DNA of 17,901 nt from Parafannyhessea sp902761955 (GTDB taxonomy: Bacteria; Actinomycetota; Coriobacteriia; Coriobacteriales; Atopobiaceae). Each line of letters begins with the position of its first letter. Positions within the stretch are counted from its first letter, which is position 1. The DNA is taken from assembly GCA_902761955.1 (NCBI GenBank), contig CACWMM010000052.1, positions 1-17,901 of the forward strand. The letters run 5' to 3'. The notes beneath the pieces were generated by a model. It had not been told where the DNA came from and made no database searches. It was given only the letters and a program-made list of their open reading frames with translations. The position numbers and the translations under genes are program-made. Below, in pieces: positions 1-6,871 of the stretch.

Positions 1-480
1 TCGAACGTGTTCAGCGGGCTGGGGCTCATGCTGGGCAAGGTGGTGCAGCCGGGCGACTACGTGTCCGTTGGCGGGTTCGAGGGCTTCGTGACGGACGTGA
101 ACTGGCGCAGCACCATCGTGCGCGACCGCCTGGGAAACGACCAGGTCATCCCCAACAGCGTGCTGAACAAGACCGCGTTCACGCGCAAGGGGACCTCGTC
201 GCTGGGCTGCTGCGGCGTGGACGTGCTGGTGCGCCCCGACGCGGACCTTACGAGCGTGAGCGAGGAGGTCAGGCGCCTGGCGACGGAGGCCTTGGGCGAG
301 CTTGCGGACGACGCGTTCGAGGTGGGCGTGACGTTTTCCGGCTTCGACGCGTACGGTACCCGCGGCACGGTGTGGCTGCACGTGAGACCGGACGTGGCGT
401 TTGGTGCGGCTCAGGACCGCGTCACGCGCGTGCTGCAGGGGAGGCCGTGGCTCGCGGACGCGGCAGGCGCGCGGGAGTAA
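1..480 (+). CDS. MscS-family mechanosensitive channel, 3' part
   Basis: The reading frame is open from the first base, so the gene begins outside the window and only about 159 C-terminal residues are seen. The fragment opens with the end of the pore helix and the start of the beta domain: an N-x-x-S-G-L-x-L segment, then PGDYVSVGGFEGFV, a WRST segment and IPNS about 50 residues in. That order is characteristic of MscS channels, which sit in the inner membrane and release solutes when turgor rises. The rest (about residues 75-155) fits the alpha/beta C-terminal vestibule domain. The transmembrane helices are not in view. mtnN follows 46 bases downstream on the same strand and may be cotranscribed. 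The family call is firm; the subtype cannot be judged from this piece. Confidence 0.88.
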   Translation, partial: SNVFSGLGLMLGKVVQPGDYVSVGGFEGFVTDVNWRSTIVRDRLGNDQVIPNSVLNKTAFTRKGTSSLGCCGVDVLVRPDADLTSVSEEVRRLATEALGELADDAFEVGVTFSGFDAYGTRGTVWLHVRPDVAFGAAQDRVTRVLQGRPWLADAAGARE

Positions 481-526
481 AAAACGAGGGCCGCGGGGCG
501 CGCTTCGCGGCAGACGGGGAGAGAAC

Positions 527-1225
527 ATGAAACTTGGAATCATTGGCGCCATGGACGTCGAGGTGGAGCACCTGCGTGGCAAGGTGGTCGACCCCACGCG
601 CGTGAAGGTGGCCGGCATGGCGTTTGACGACGGCTCGATCGGCGGCACGCCGGTGACCGTGGTGAAGTGCGGCGTGGGCAAGGTGGACGCCGCGGTATGC
701 GCCCAGGTGCTCATCGAGCGCTTTGGCGCGGAAGCCATCATCAACACCGGCGTCGCGGGATCGCTGGACGCGCGCCTGAACATAGGCGACGTGCTGGTGT
801 CCACGGACGCCGTGCACCACGACGTGGACGCGACGAACTTTGGCTACGCGCCCGGCGAGGTGCCGAGCCTGGGCATCACGTACTTTCCCGCGGACGAGCG
901 CCTGCGCAAGGCCGCCGAGGACGCCGTGCGCGCCGTGGCGCCGGACGTGGCGTGCGTGGAGGGACGCGTGGCGTCCGGCGACCAGTTTGTGCGCACACAG
1001 GGCGAGAAGGACCGCATCCGCACGACGTTTGGCGCGAGCTGCGTCGAGATGGAGGGTGCGAGCATCGCCCAGACCGCGTGGCTGAACGACGTGCCGTACG
1101 TGATCGTGCGCGCCATAAGCGACAAGGCGGACGGGACCGCCGAGGTGGAGTACCCCGTGTTCGAGGCGCAGGCGGCCGAGCACTGCGCGAAGATCGTGAG
1201 CCACATGGTGGCGCACCTGTCGTAG
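527..1225 (+). CDS. mtnN: 5'-methylthioadenosine/S-adenosylhomocysteine nucleosidase (MtnN/Pfs)
   Basis: The 232-residue product is full length for MtnN (about 232 in E. coli). It hydrolyses MTA, SAH and, in known homologues, 5'-deoxyadenosine to adenine plus the 5-modified ribose. The N-terminus MKLGIIGAMD leads to Glu12, the catalytic-water residue. NTGVAG lies at 73-78, VEMEG at 173-177 (Glu176 contacts the ribose in the family) and the RAISD motif ends at Asp199, the residue that protonates adenine N7. All catalytic positions are intact. The ATG at 527 is chosen because GGGGAGAG sits just upstream; a longer open frame from 401 overlaps the MscS gene and lacks family similarity. The gene runs convergently into the deoD/mtnA/aldolase genes, which act on the same class of nucleosides. 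The product acts in the cytoplasm. Confidence 0.95.
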   Translation: MKLGIIGAMDVEVEHLRGKVVDPTRVKVAGMAFDDGSIGGTPVTVVKCGVGKVDAAVCAQVLIERFGAEAIINTGVAGSLDARLNIGDVLVSTDAVHHDVDATNFGYAPGEVPSLGITYFPADERLRKAAEDAVRAVAPDVACVEGRVASGDQFVRTQGEKDRIRTTFGASCVEMEGASIAQTAWLNDVPYVIVRAISDKADGTAEVEYPVFEAQAAEHCAKIVSHMVAHLS

Positions 1226-1232
1226 GTGCGCC
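1210..1232. terminator. Stem-loop over the mtnN stop codon, possible bidirectional terminator
   Basis: A perfect 9-bp inverted repeat (GGCGCACCT at 1210-1218, AGGTGCGCC at 1224-1232) with a 5-base loop lies between the convergent mtnN and deoD genes and includes most of the mtnN stop codon in its loop and right arm. There is no U-run on either side, so it is not a textbook intrinsic terminator. It may be a Rho-assisted or 3'-end-protecting hairpin. Confidence 0.45.
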
Positions 1233-1260
1233 GGTCGGCCCCGTGCCTTGGGGTGAAACG

Positions 1261-1983
1261 CTACGCGTAGTTGAGCGCGGTCTCCAGCGAGGCCTCCATC
1301 ATGTTGGTGAAGCTCTTCTCGCGCTCGTCCGCGCTCAGCGACTCGCCCGTGAAGAACGTGTCCGACACGGACAGGATGGACACGGCCTTCTTGTGGCTGG
1401 TCTGGGCCTCGATGTAGAGGCCGGCCGTCTCCATCTCGACGCAGAGCAGGCCGAGGTCGCGGTAGCGCGCCGGCGCGTCCTCGCGCGGGTTGTAGAACAC
1501 GTCTGAGCTCACGACCTGGCCCACCTGGTAGCCGTAGCCCAGGCGCTCGCACGCCGCGACGGCGTCGCGCAGCATGTCCCAGCTCGCGGTGGGGGCCAGC
1601 TTGACGGGGGAGTCGTACAGGCTCGCGATGGAGGAGTTCGTGGCCGCGCTCTGCGCGATCACGATGTCGCCGGCGTGGAGGTCGTCCTGCAGGCCGCCCG
1701 TGGTGCCAACGCGGACGATGGCGTCCACGCCGACCTGCGTGTACAGCTCGTGCGCGTACAGGCACATGCTGGGGATGCCCATGCCGGAGCCCATGACGCT
1801 CACGCGCTTGCCCTTGTACGTGCCCGTGTAGCCCAGCATGTTGCGGACGTCGTTGAACAGGACGGGCGCCTCGAGGTAGTGCTCCGCGATGAACTTGGCG
1901 CGCAGCGGGTCGCCGGGCATGAGGACGACCTTCGCGACGTCTTCCTTGTTGCAGCGGATGCAGGCTGATGCGGTCTCGAACAT
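1261..1983 (-). CDS. deoD: DeoD-type (hexameric, PNP-I family) nucleoside phosphorylase
   Basis: The 240-residue protein matches E. coli and Bacillus DeoD along its length: MPGDPLRAK (22-30, phosphate site), VRNMLGYTGTYKGK (46-59, with Arg47 equivalent to E. coli Arg43), GMGIPS (67-72), RVGTTGG (91-97), VEMET (182-186), and SD ending at Asp208, the residue that protonates the purine N7, with Arg221. Such enzymes split purine nucleosides with phosphate to the free base and ribose-1-phosphate in the cytosol. Two points are odd. The His that contacts the ribose 5'-OH (His4 in E. coli) aligns with Cys8, and GTTG resembles uridine phosphorylases rather than the GSCG of E. coli DeoD. AAAGGA lies about 9 bases before the ATG. 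It is third in a minus-strand run behind mtnA and an aldolase, so MTA or 5'-deoxyadenosine may be its real substrate. The family call is firm; the substrate is inferred. Confidence 0.88.
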   Translation of the reverse strand: MFETASACIRCNKEDVAKVVLMPGDPLRAKFIAEHYLEAPVLFNDVRNMLGYTGTYKGKRVSVMGSGMGIPSMCLYAHELYTQVGVDAIVRVGTTGGLQDDLHAGDIVIAQSAATNSSIASLYDSPVKLAPTASWDMLRDAVAACERLGYGYQVGQVVSSDVFYNPREDAPARYRDLGLLCVEMETAGLYIEAQTSHKKAVSILSVSDTFFTGESLSADEREKSFTNMMEASLETALNYA

Positions 1984-2040
1984 GGGGGATTCCTTTCGCT
2001 TCCTCGGGATGGACTGCAGGTTGGTGCGGGCGGGCGGCTC

Positions 2041-3162
2041 CTAGTCAAACAGCGCCGCGAGGCTCTTGGTGTACGGGGGACGGCAGATGCCCTTCTCGGT
2101 CACGATGGCCGTGATGAGGCTGTGGTCCGTCACGTCGAACGCGGGGTTGTAGCAATTGACCTCGGGCAGCGCTTTTGGCTCCGCGTAGAACATGGTCTTG
2201 ATCTCGTCCGGGTTGCGCTGCTCGATCTTGATGTCGTCGCCGGTGGGGCAGTCGCGGTCGATGGTGGACGTGGGTCCCAGCACGTAGAACGGGATGCCGT
2301 AGTGCTTCGCCAGGATCGCGACGCCCGAGGTGCCGATTTTGTTCGCGGCGTCGCCGTTCATGGCGACGCGGTCGCAGCCGACCATGCACGCCTGCACCCA
2401 GCCGTTCTTCATCACGATGGACGCCATGTTGTCGCAGATGAGCGTGACGTCGATCCCGGCGCGGCTGAGCTCGTAGCTCGTGAGGCGCGCGCCCTGCAGC
2501 AGCGGCCGCGTCTCGTCCGCGAACACGCGCACGCGCTTGCCGTGGTCGTGCGCGTAGTACAGCGGCCCCTGGCCCGTGCCGTAGCCCAGGCACGCGAGCG
2601 GCCCGGCGTTGCAGTGCGTGAGCACGCCGTCCCCGTCCCTAAGCAGGCTCGCGCCCAGGCGGCTGATCTCCTCGGACATCGCGAGGTCCTCGCGGTGGAT
2701 GGCGACGGCCTCGTCGCGGAGAAGGCCGACGATGCCGGCCGGGTCCTCGCCCCTGTGCGCGAGCGTCACGCCGTGCATGCGGCCGAGCGCCCACGAGAGG
2801 TTCACTGCCGTCGGGCGCGAGGAGTTGAGGTAGGCGCGCTGGCGCTCCATGGCAGAGGCGAACTCGTCGTAGCCGGCGGCGCGGGCGGCCTCCTGGCGGG
2901 CGAGCACGTAGTAGCAGTAGCCGGCGCACACGCCGATTGCCGGCGCGCCGCGCACCTTGAGCTGGAAGATGGCGTCGTACATGTCCTTCGCGTCCGTGAG
3001 CTCCAGGTACTCGAGCCTGTTGGGCAGAAGCGTCTGGTCGATTATCACGACCGCGCCCCCGTCCGCCCTCAGCTCGACCGCGTCCACGTTGGTGACGCCG
3101 CTCGTGGCGGTCTGCGTCGCAGCCGCCTCCGGCGTTGCCGGCTCTGGCCCTTCCTCTGCCAT
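2041..3162 (-). CDS. mtnA: S-methyl-5-thioribose-1-phosphate isomerase (MtnA)
   Basis: MtnA converts the aldose 5-methylthioribose-1-phosphate to the ketose 5-methylthioribulose-1-phosphate; homologues also accept 5-deoxyribose-1-phosphate. The 373-residue protein carries the family signatures RGAPAIG (71-77), HCNAG with catalytic Cys184 (183-187), ADETRP (215-220), CDNMA with Asp244 (243-247), GCDRV (262-266) and NKIGT (274-278). Cys and Asp are the expected catalytic pair. A GTG nine bases further upstream is in frame, but AAGGG ends one base before it and 10 bases before the ATG, so the ATG at 3162 is preferred. The first 25 or so residues are a low-complexity Ala/Thr/Glu-rich extension ahead of the conserved core. 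The gene lies 63 bases after the aldolase and 57 before deoD on the same strand. The related eIF2B-like sugar-phosphate isomerases are an alternative, but the motifs favour MtnA. Confidence 0.93.
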   Translation of the reverse strand: MAEEGPEPATPEAAATQTATSGVTNVDAVELRADGGAVVIIDQTLLPNRLEYLELTDAKDMYDAIFQLKVRGAPAIGVCAGYCYYVLARQEAARAAGYDEFASAMERQRAYLNSSRPTAVNLSWALGRMHGVTLAHRGEDPAGIVGLLRDEAVAIHREDLAMSEEISRLGASLLRDGDGVLTHCNAGPLACLGYGTGQGPLYYAHDHGKRVRVFADETRPLLQGARLTSYELSRAGIDVTLICDNMASIVMKNGWVQACMVGCDRVAMNGDAANKIGTSGVAILAKHYGIPFYVLGPTSTIDRDCPTGDDIKIEQRNPDEIKTMFYAEPKALPEVNCYNPAFDVTDHSLITAIVTEKGICRPPYTKSLAALFD

Positions 3163-3225
3163 GGTTGTCACGCCCTTCTCGTCTGGTTTCTTATCGTTTG
3201 GCTCTCTGTCGTTTTGTTTGAAATC

Positions 3226-3939
3226 CTATGCGTCGGCGTCCGTGGTGCCGTCGCCGCTTGCGTCGCCTGCCGTCGCGTCGTCACGACGCGCCGCGCGCTG
3301 GCGATAGAATGCGCGCAGCCGCTCCAGGTGCGCGACGTCCTCCGGCGCAAGCGGCACGCCGCCGCCCAGGTCGTGCACGGCCTTGTAGATCTTCGCGCTG
3401 TGCTCGATCGTCTCCATGAGGTCGAACGCCGCCCAGACGTCGTCGCCCCAGGCAACCGCGCCGTGGTTCGCAAGCAGCACGCCGTTGTAATCGTGGACGA
3501 ACGGCATCAGGCTCTTCGGCACCTCGTCGGTGGAGAGCATCGCGAAGTCGGTCACGGGTATCTTGCCAAAGTTGAGCACGAGCTCCGGCAGGTAGGGCTC
3601 CGCGAGCTCGTGGCGGCAGATGGCGAACGCCGTGGCGAAGACCGGGTGCGCGTGGACGACGGCGCGCACGTCCGGGCGGGCGCGGTACACGGCAAGGTGC
3701 ATCTTGACCTCGGACGAGGGGAAGCGTCCGGACGCGTCGCCCGGAAGCACGTTGCCGTCCAGGTCGCAGCGCACGAGCATGCCCGGCTCCATGCGCCCCT
3801 TGCTCACGCCCGATGGCGTGACGACGACTGCGTTCTCGCCGACGCGCACGGAGATGTTGCCGTCGTTGGACGCAACGTAGCCGCGGTCGTACAGGAGCCT
3901 TCCAACCTCGCAGATGTTTGCGCGCACGTCCCTGCCCAT
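3226..3939 (-). CDS. Class II aldolase (AraD/FucA family), probable 5-deoxyribulose/5-methylthioribulose-1-phosphate aldolase
   Basis: This 237-residue protein belongs to the zinc-dependent class II aldolase/adducin family. Visible signatures are SNDGNIS (24-30), TPSG (41-44, phosphate site), SSE with Glu77 as the likely acid/base, HAHP with zinc ligands His96 and His98, a Tyr at 116 and NHG with the third zinc ligand His159. The last 20 residues are a low-complexity Ala/Asp/Gly/Thr tail. GGAGG sits 4 bases before the ATG. By homology it could be an L-fuculose- or ribulose-phosphate aldolase or the dehydratase MtnB. Its place directly before mtnA and a nucleoside phosphorylase makes the MTA/5'-deoxyadenosine salvage aldolase (Ald2/DrdA type, giving DHAP plus methylthioacetaldehyde or acetaldehyde) the best guess. 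The classic MtnB route ends in an O2-dependent step, so it suits an anaerobe poorly. The substrate is inference. Confidence 0.8.
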   Translation of the reverse strand: MGRDVRANICEVGRLLYDRGYVASNDGNISVRVGENAVVVTPSGVSKGRMEPGMLVRCDLDGNVLPGDASGRFPSSEVKMHLAVYRARPDVRAVVHAHPVFATAFAICRHELAEPYLPELVLNFGKIPVTDFAMLSTDEVPKSLMPFVHDYNGVLLANHGAVAWGDDVWAAFDLMETIEHSAKIYKAVHDLGGGVPLAPEDVAHLERLRAFYRQRAARRDDATAGDASGDGTTDADA

Positions 3940-3960
3940 GGAGCCTCCAAAGGTCTGTCG

Positions 3961-3999
3961 AGAAAAACGAGCGTGCCGGCGTGTGGGGGCGCCGGCACG
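3961..3999 (-). terminator. Intrinsic terminator after degV
   Basis: Read on the minus strand, a perfect 9-bp stem (CGTGCCGGC / GCCGGCACG, arms at 3991-3999 and 3972-3980, 10-base loop) is followed by TCGTTTTTCT. It starts a few bases after the degV stop and ends about 20 bases before the aldolase start. It is the clearest Rho-independent terminator in the window. Confidence 0.85.
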
Positions 4000-4005
4000 T
4001 GTCAG

Positions 4006-4878
4006 CTAGAAGTCGAGTTCGGCGTTCTGCACGCCCATGCCGGCCATCTCTGGGCCGGTGTGCACCAGGAGGTCTGCGGAGAGGTCATGCCTCTGGACGC
4101 TCTCCGCGTTGGGGACGGCCGCTCGCAGCTTCTGCTCGAGCGCATCGTACAGGTCGCGCGTGGTTGAAGAGCAGCACACGGCAAGGCGGGCCCTCTTGTA
4201 CTGGCGAGCCTTATCCGCGACGAGCGAGACCATGGTGTCGAGCGCGCGGTCCCAGCCGCGGGCCTTCTTGGCGATGGTGTAGTAGCCCTCGTCGTCGCAG
4301 GTGAGGACCGGCTTTATGTTCAGCACGGAGCCGATGCGGTAGATGTGGCCGTTGATGCGTCCGCCCTTGTACAGGAAGTCGAGCGACTTGACAGCGAAGA
4401 ACACGTTGGACTGCTGCGCGACGGAGTCGAGCCTGCTCTGGAGCTGCTCGAACGGCACGCCGGCCTCGACCATCTGCACGGCGCGCTCGACGACCATGCC
4501 CGCGACCATGCCGATGGAGCGCGTGTCCACCACGATGGTGGGGAAGTCCTCCATCTGGCCCGCGACCATGTGGGCGGTCTGGTTCGTGGCGGAGAGCGCA
4601 CTCGCGATGGTGACGACGACGGCCTTCTGGTAGCCGTCGGCGCGCGCCTGCTCGAGCGTCGTCTGGATCTGGTGCGGGGACGGGAGCGACGTCTTGGGAA
4701 TCTCCGTCGCGAGGCGTCGGGTGACCTCGTCCGCCGTGATGTCCACGCCGCTCTGGAACGTGGTGCCGTCCGCGTAGTTGATGTGCAGCGGCATGACCCT
4801 CACGTCGTGCTCGCGGCAGAACTCCGACGGGGTGTCCGTGCCAGAGTCGGTGATGACTGCGATGCGCTGGTCGTTCAT
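4006..4878 (-). CDS. DegV family fatty-acid-binding protein
   Basis: The 290-residue protein is full length for the DegV family, which binds a single fatty acid; in Firmicutes the related FakB proteins present fatty acids to the kinase FakA. Signatures are ITDSGTD (9-15), TSLPSP (63-68) followed by ASALSAT around 92-98, LDFLYKGGRI (166-175), GSVLNIKP (183-190) and a C-terminal HTGPEMAGMG (273-282). GGAGGAAACC precedes the ATG at 4878. In frame, the reading frame stays open far upstream, antisense to nhaA, but that part has no DegV similarity. No fakA-like kinase is in the window, so a FakB role cannot be assigned. The gene has a hairpin-rich leader and its own terminator, so it is probably a single-gene unit with some read-through into the aldolase. 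Confidence 0.93.
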   Translation of the reverse strand: MNDQRIAVITDSGTDTPSEFCREHDVRVMPLHINYADGTTFQSGVDITADEVTRRLATEIPKTSLPSPHQIQTTLEQARADGYQKAVVVTIASALSATNQTAHMVAGQMEDFPTIVVDTRSIGMVAGMVVERAVQMVEAGVPFEQLQSRLDSVAQQSNVFFAVKSLDFLYKGGRINGHIYRIGSVLNIKPVLTCDDEGYYTIAKKARGWDRALDTMVSLVADKARQYKRARLAVCCSSTTRDLYDALEQKLRAAVPNAESVQRHDLSADLLVHTGPEMAGMGVQNAELDF

Positions 4879-5250
4879 GGTTTCCTCCGACTTCCGGCGC
4901 AATCGCGCCCCCGTTTGGCCCAACGGGTGGGCCCTCCTGTGCATGCCGCGTCGCGTCCTCGCCACGCACGGCGTGCGTGCACCTACTATAGTTCCCGTTT
5001 CCGCCCGCGTGCAAACAACGTCCCGGGAACTGCCGCGGGCCACGCTCTTCTCGCCCGGCGCACCTGCGTGTACGTGCGCGTTTCTGCCTGACTTGGCACT
5101 GTGTCGCGCGCCGCTTGCGGAAAGCCTTGGAGGAGCTTTGTTATCGGTGGGCGACCGGCGAGGGGACGGTTGCGGGTAACGTATCTTTATGTATGTGGCT
5201 CGCGAGGCGCGGGCCGCGACCGTTACGTCGGCCTCGAAGAGAAAGCGAAC
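4879..5250. other. Divergent degV/nhaA intergenic region (372 bp)
   Basis: No convincing gene lies here. The degV side holds three hairpins: GGCGC/GCGCC at 4896-4909, CCCGTT/AACGGG at 4910-4927 (which competes with GGCCC/GGGCC at 4917-4933), and CACGCAC/GTGCGTG at 4963-4979. The nhaA side has a possible long-range pair, GTAACG (5176-5181) with CGTTAC (5221-5226), enclosing a GC-rich stretch just before the start codon. The only AT-rich patches are near 4981-4995 and 5177-5195, where promoters would be expected. Confidence 0.5.
4985..5014 (-). promoter_or_regulatory. Candidate degV promoter
   Basis: On the minus strand TATAGT (4990-4985) matches a -10 box at five of six positions, and TTGCAC (5014-5009) lies 18 bases upstream as a weak -35. 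Transcription would start near 4978, giving a leader of about 100 nt that begins with the CACGCAC/GTGCGTG hairpin. Confidence 0.4.
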
Positions 5251-6732
5251 ATGGTGCAGAGAAGAGCATCCGGTCCTGACAAGAAGACGAGCGACGCGAA
5301 GGGGAGGAGGCACGTGGTTCGCAAGAGCGTGATCATACGCGAGCCCGCTGTCGTGCGGCGGCGCGAGCAGAAGAACGCACTCGAGAAGGTGACGTCGAAC
5401 GGCACGATCGCCGCCGCCGTCATGGTCGGCGCGGCGCTGCTTGCCGTGATCGTCGCGAACTCCGGGGCGTACGAGGCGGTGCATCACTTCCTCGAGACGC
5501 CGCTCGAGCTCCGGATCGGCCCCGTCGTCGCGGGAATCTCGTTCGAGGGGTTCGTGAACGACTTCCTGATGGCGCTGTTCTTCCTGCTCGTGGGCATCGA
5601 GCTGAAGTACGAGATGACCGTGGGCCAGCTGCGCAGGCCCCGCCAGGCGATGCTGCCCATGCTCGCCGCAGTGGGCGGCGTCGCGTTTCCCGCCATCATC
5701 TACCTGGCGTTCAACCATGCCGGCGCCCCGCACGGGTGGGCGATTCCCATCGCGACGGACATCGCGTTCGCGCTGGGCGTGATGTCGCTTCTGGGCGACC
5801 GCGTCACCCCGGAGACGAAGGTGTTCTTCCAGACGCTCGCCATCGCGGACGACATCCTCGCGATCGTGGTGCTTGCGCTGTTCTACGGGCAGACGCCGGA
5901 CATCGCGTGGATCGCGGCCTCGCTCATCGCGGTGATGCTGCTGGCGACGCTGTCCCGCGCCCGCGTGTACTCGGTCAAGCCGTACATGGCGGTGGGCCTG
6001 CTGCTGTGGGTGTGCATGTACAACAGCGGCATCCACGCGACGCTTGCCGGCGTCATCCTGGCGTTCTTCCTGCCCGCGAAGTCTGACATCCGTCTCTCTA
6101 ACCTGGGGGACTGGCTGCAGGAGAAGGCCGCGATGCTGGACGACGACTACGACGACGGCACGCACGTCCTGGGCCAGCACGACTTCACGGCGTCCGCGAA
6201 CCGCGTGGAGAAGATCATCCACCACGTGACCCCGCCCCTGCAGCGCGTTGAGCGCAACCTCTCCACGACGGTGAACTTCCTGATCCTGCCGCTCTTCGCG
6301 TTTACGAACGCGCAGGTGAGGCTGGTGGGCGTCGACCTGGGCAGCATCGTGCTCGATCCCGTTACCCAGGGCGCCTACCTGGGCGCCGTGCTCGGAAAGC
6401 CGCTCGGCATCATCCTGGTGACGCTCCTGCTCGTGAAGATCGGCTTCGCGAAGCTTCCGCACAACGTGACATGGGACCAGATAATCGCCGTCGGAATCAT
6501 GGGCGGCATGGGATTCACCATGTCCATCCTCATCGCGGGCCTGGCGTTTCCGCAGGCGCACGAGATCCTTGCGGCCAAGTGCGCGATTCTCGCCGGCTCC
6601 ATCACGTCCGGCGTGCTGGGCATCGTCTTCGTGAGGGTGCACGACGCCGTCGTCAACGGGACGCTGCTTGGCTCGGACGACGAGGACGACGCCGAGAGCG
6701 AGATGGAGGACCAGGTGGAGGACATCAACTAA
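5251..6732 (+). CDS. nhaA: Na+/H+ antiporter NhaA
   Basis: NhaA exchanges cytoplasmic Na+ (or Li+) for external H+ across the inner membrane. The 493-residue protein has the family's hydrophobic helices from about residue 50 to 463, with ATDIAFALGV (168-177, Asp170 equivalent to E. coli Asp133), AIADDILAI (198-206, ion-binding Asp200 and Asp201) and GKPLGI with Lys383, equivalent to Lys300. It is about 100 residues longer than E. coli NhaA. The extra parts are a basic tail of about 45 residues at the N-terminus, an extended cytoplasmic loop at about 277-337 rich in Asp and His, and an acidic tail at 474-493. The ATG at 5251 is preferred because upstream codons in the same frame (from 5101) fall in the structured intergenic DNA. 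The ribosome site is weak (GAGAAAG), so initiation may be poor or the start may differ slightly. Confidence 0.93.
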   Translation: MVQRRASGPDKKTSDAKGRRHVVRKSVIIREPAVVRRREQKNALEKVTSNGTIAAAVMVGAALLAVIVANSGAYEAVHHFLETPLELRIGPVVAGISFEGFVNDFLMALFFLLVGIELKYEMTVGQLRRPRQAMLPMLAAVGGVAFPAIIYLAFNHAGAPHGWAIPIATDIAFALGVMSLLGDRVTPETKVFFQTLAIADDILAIVVLALFYGQTPDIAWIAASLIAVMLLATLSRARVYSVKPYMAVGLLLWVCMYNSGIHATLAGVILAFFLPAKSDIRLSNLGDWLQEKAAMLDDDYDDGTHVLGQHDFTASANRVEKIIHHVTPPLQRVERNLSTTVNFLILPLFAFTNAQVRLVGVDLGSIVLDPVTQGAYLGAVLGKPLGIILVTLLLVKIGFAKLPHNVTWDQIIAVGIMGGMGFTMSILIAGLAFPQAHEILAAKCAILAGSITSGVLGIVFVRVHDAVVNGTLLGSDDEDDAESEMEDQVEDIN

Positions 6733-6871
6733 CCGCGCCGATCGCCTCGGCGATCAGACCGCGCTCCAACAGATGCGATTCCGATTGCGGGAAAAGGGTC
6801 CTCTTGCGTCGCCCTGGGTTTACGTGCTCCGCTACGCACGCGCCCGGGGTGACGTGCCTCACGAGCGGGGC

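Noticed and set aside
3163..3225. A separate promoter in the AT-richer mtnA/aldolase gap
   Set aside because: No -35/-10 pair with acceptable spacing could be found on the minus strand.
2122..4167. A 681-codon plus-strand open frame across mtnA and the aldolase
   Set aside because: It is antisense to two genes with intact catalytic motifs and has Val/His/Arg-biased composition with no recognisable domain.
4006..6642. An 878-codon minus-strand open frame running antisense through nhaA into degV
   Set aside because: Only the last 290 codons match DegV. The rest is His/Arg/Asp-rich low-quality sequence antisense to a well-supported nhaA, as expected from GC-rich third positions.
6740..6755. 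GATCGC-CTCG-GCGATC hairpin just after nhaA as a terminator
   Set aside because: The stem is only 6 bp and no T-rich stretch follows, so it is too weak to call.
6733..6871. A tRNA or other small RNA downstream of nhaA
   Set aside because: No cloverleaf, CCA end or conserved T-loop could be found on either strand.
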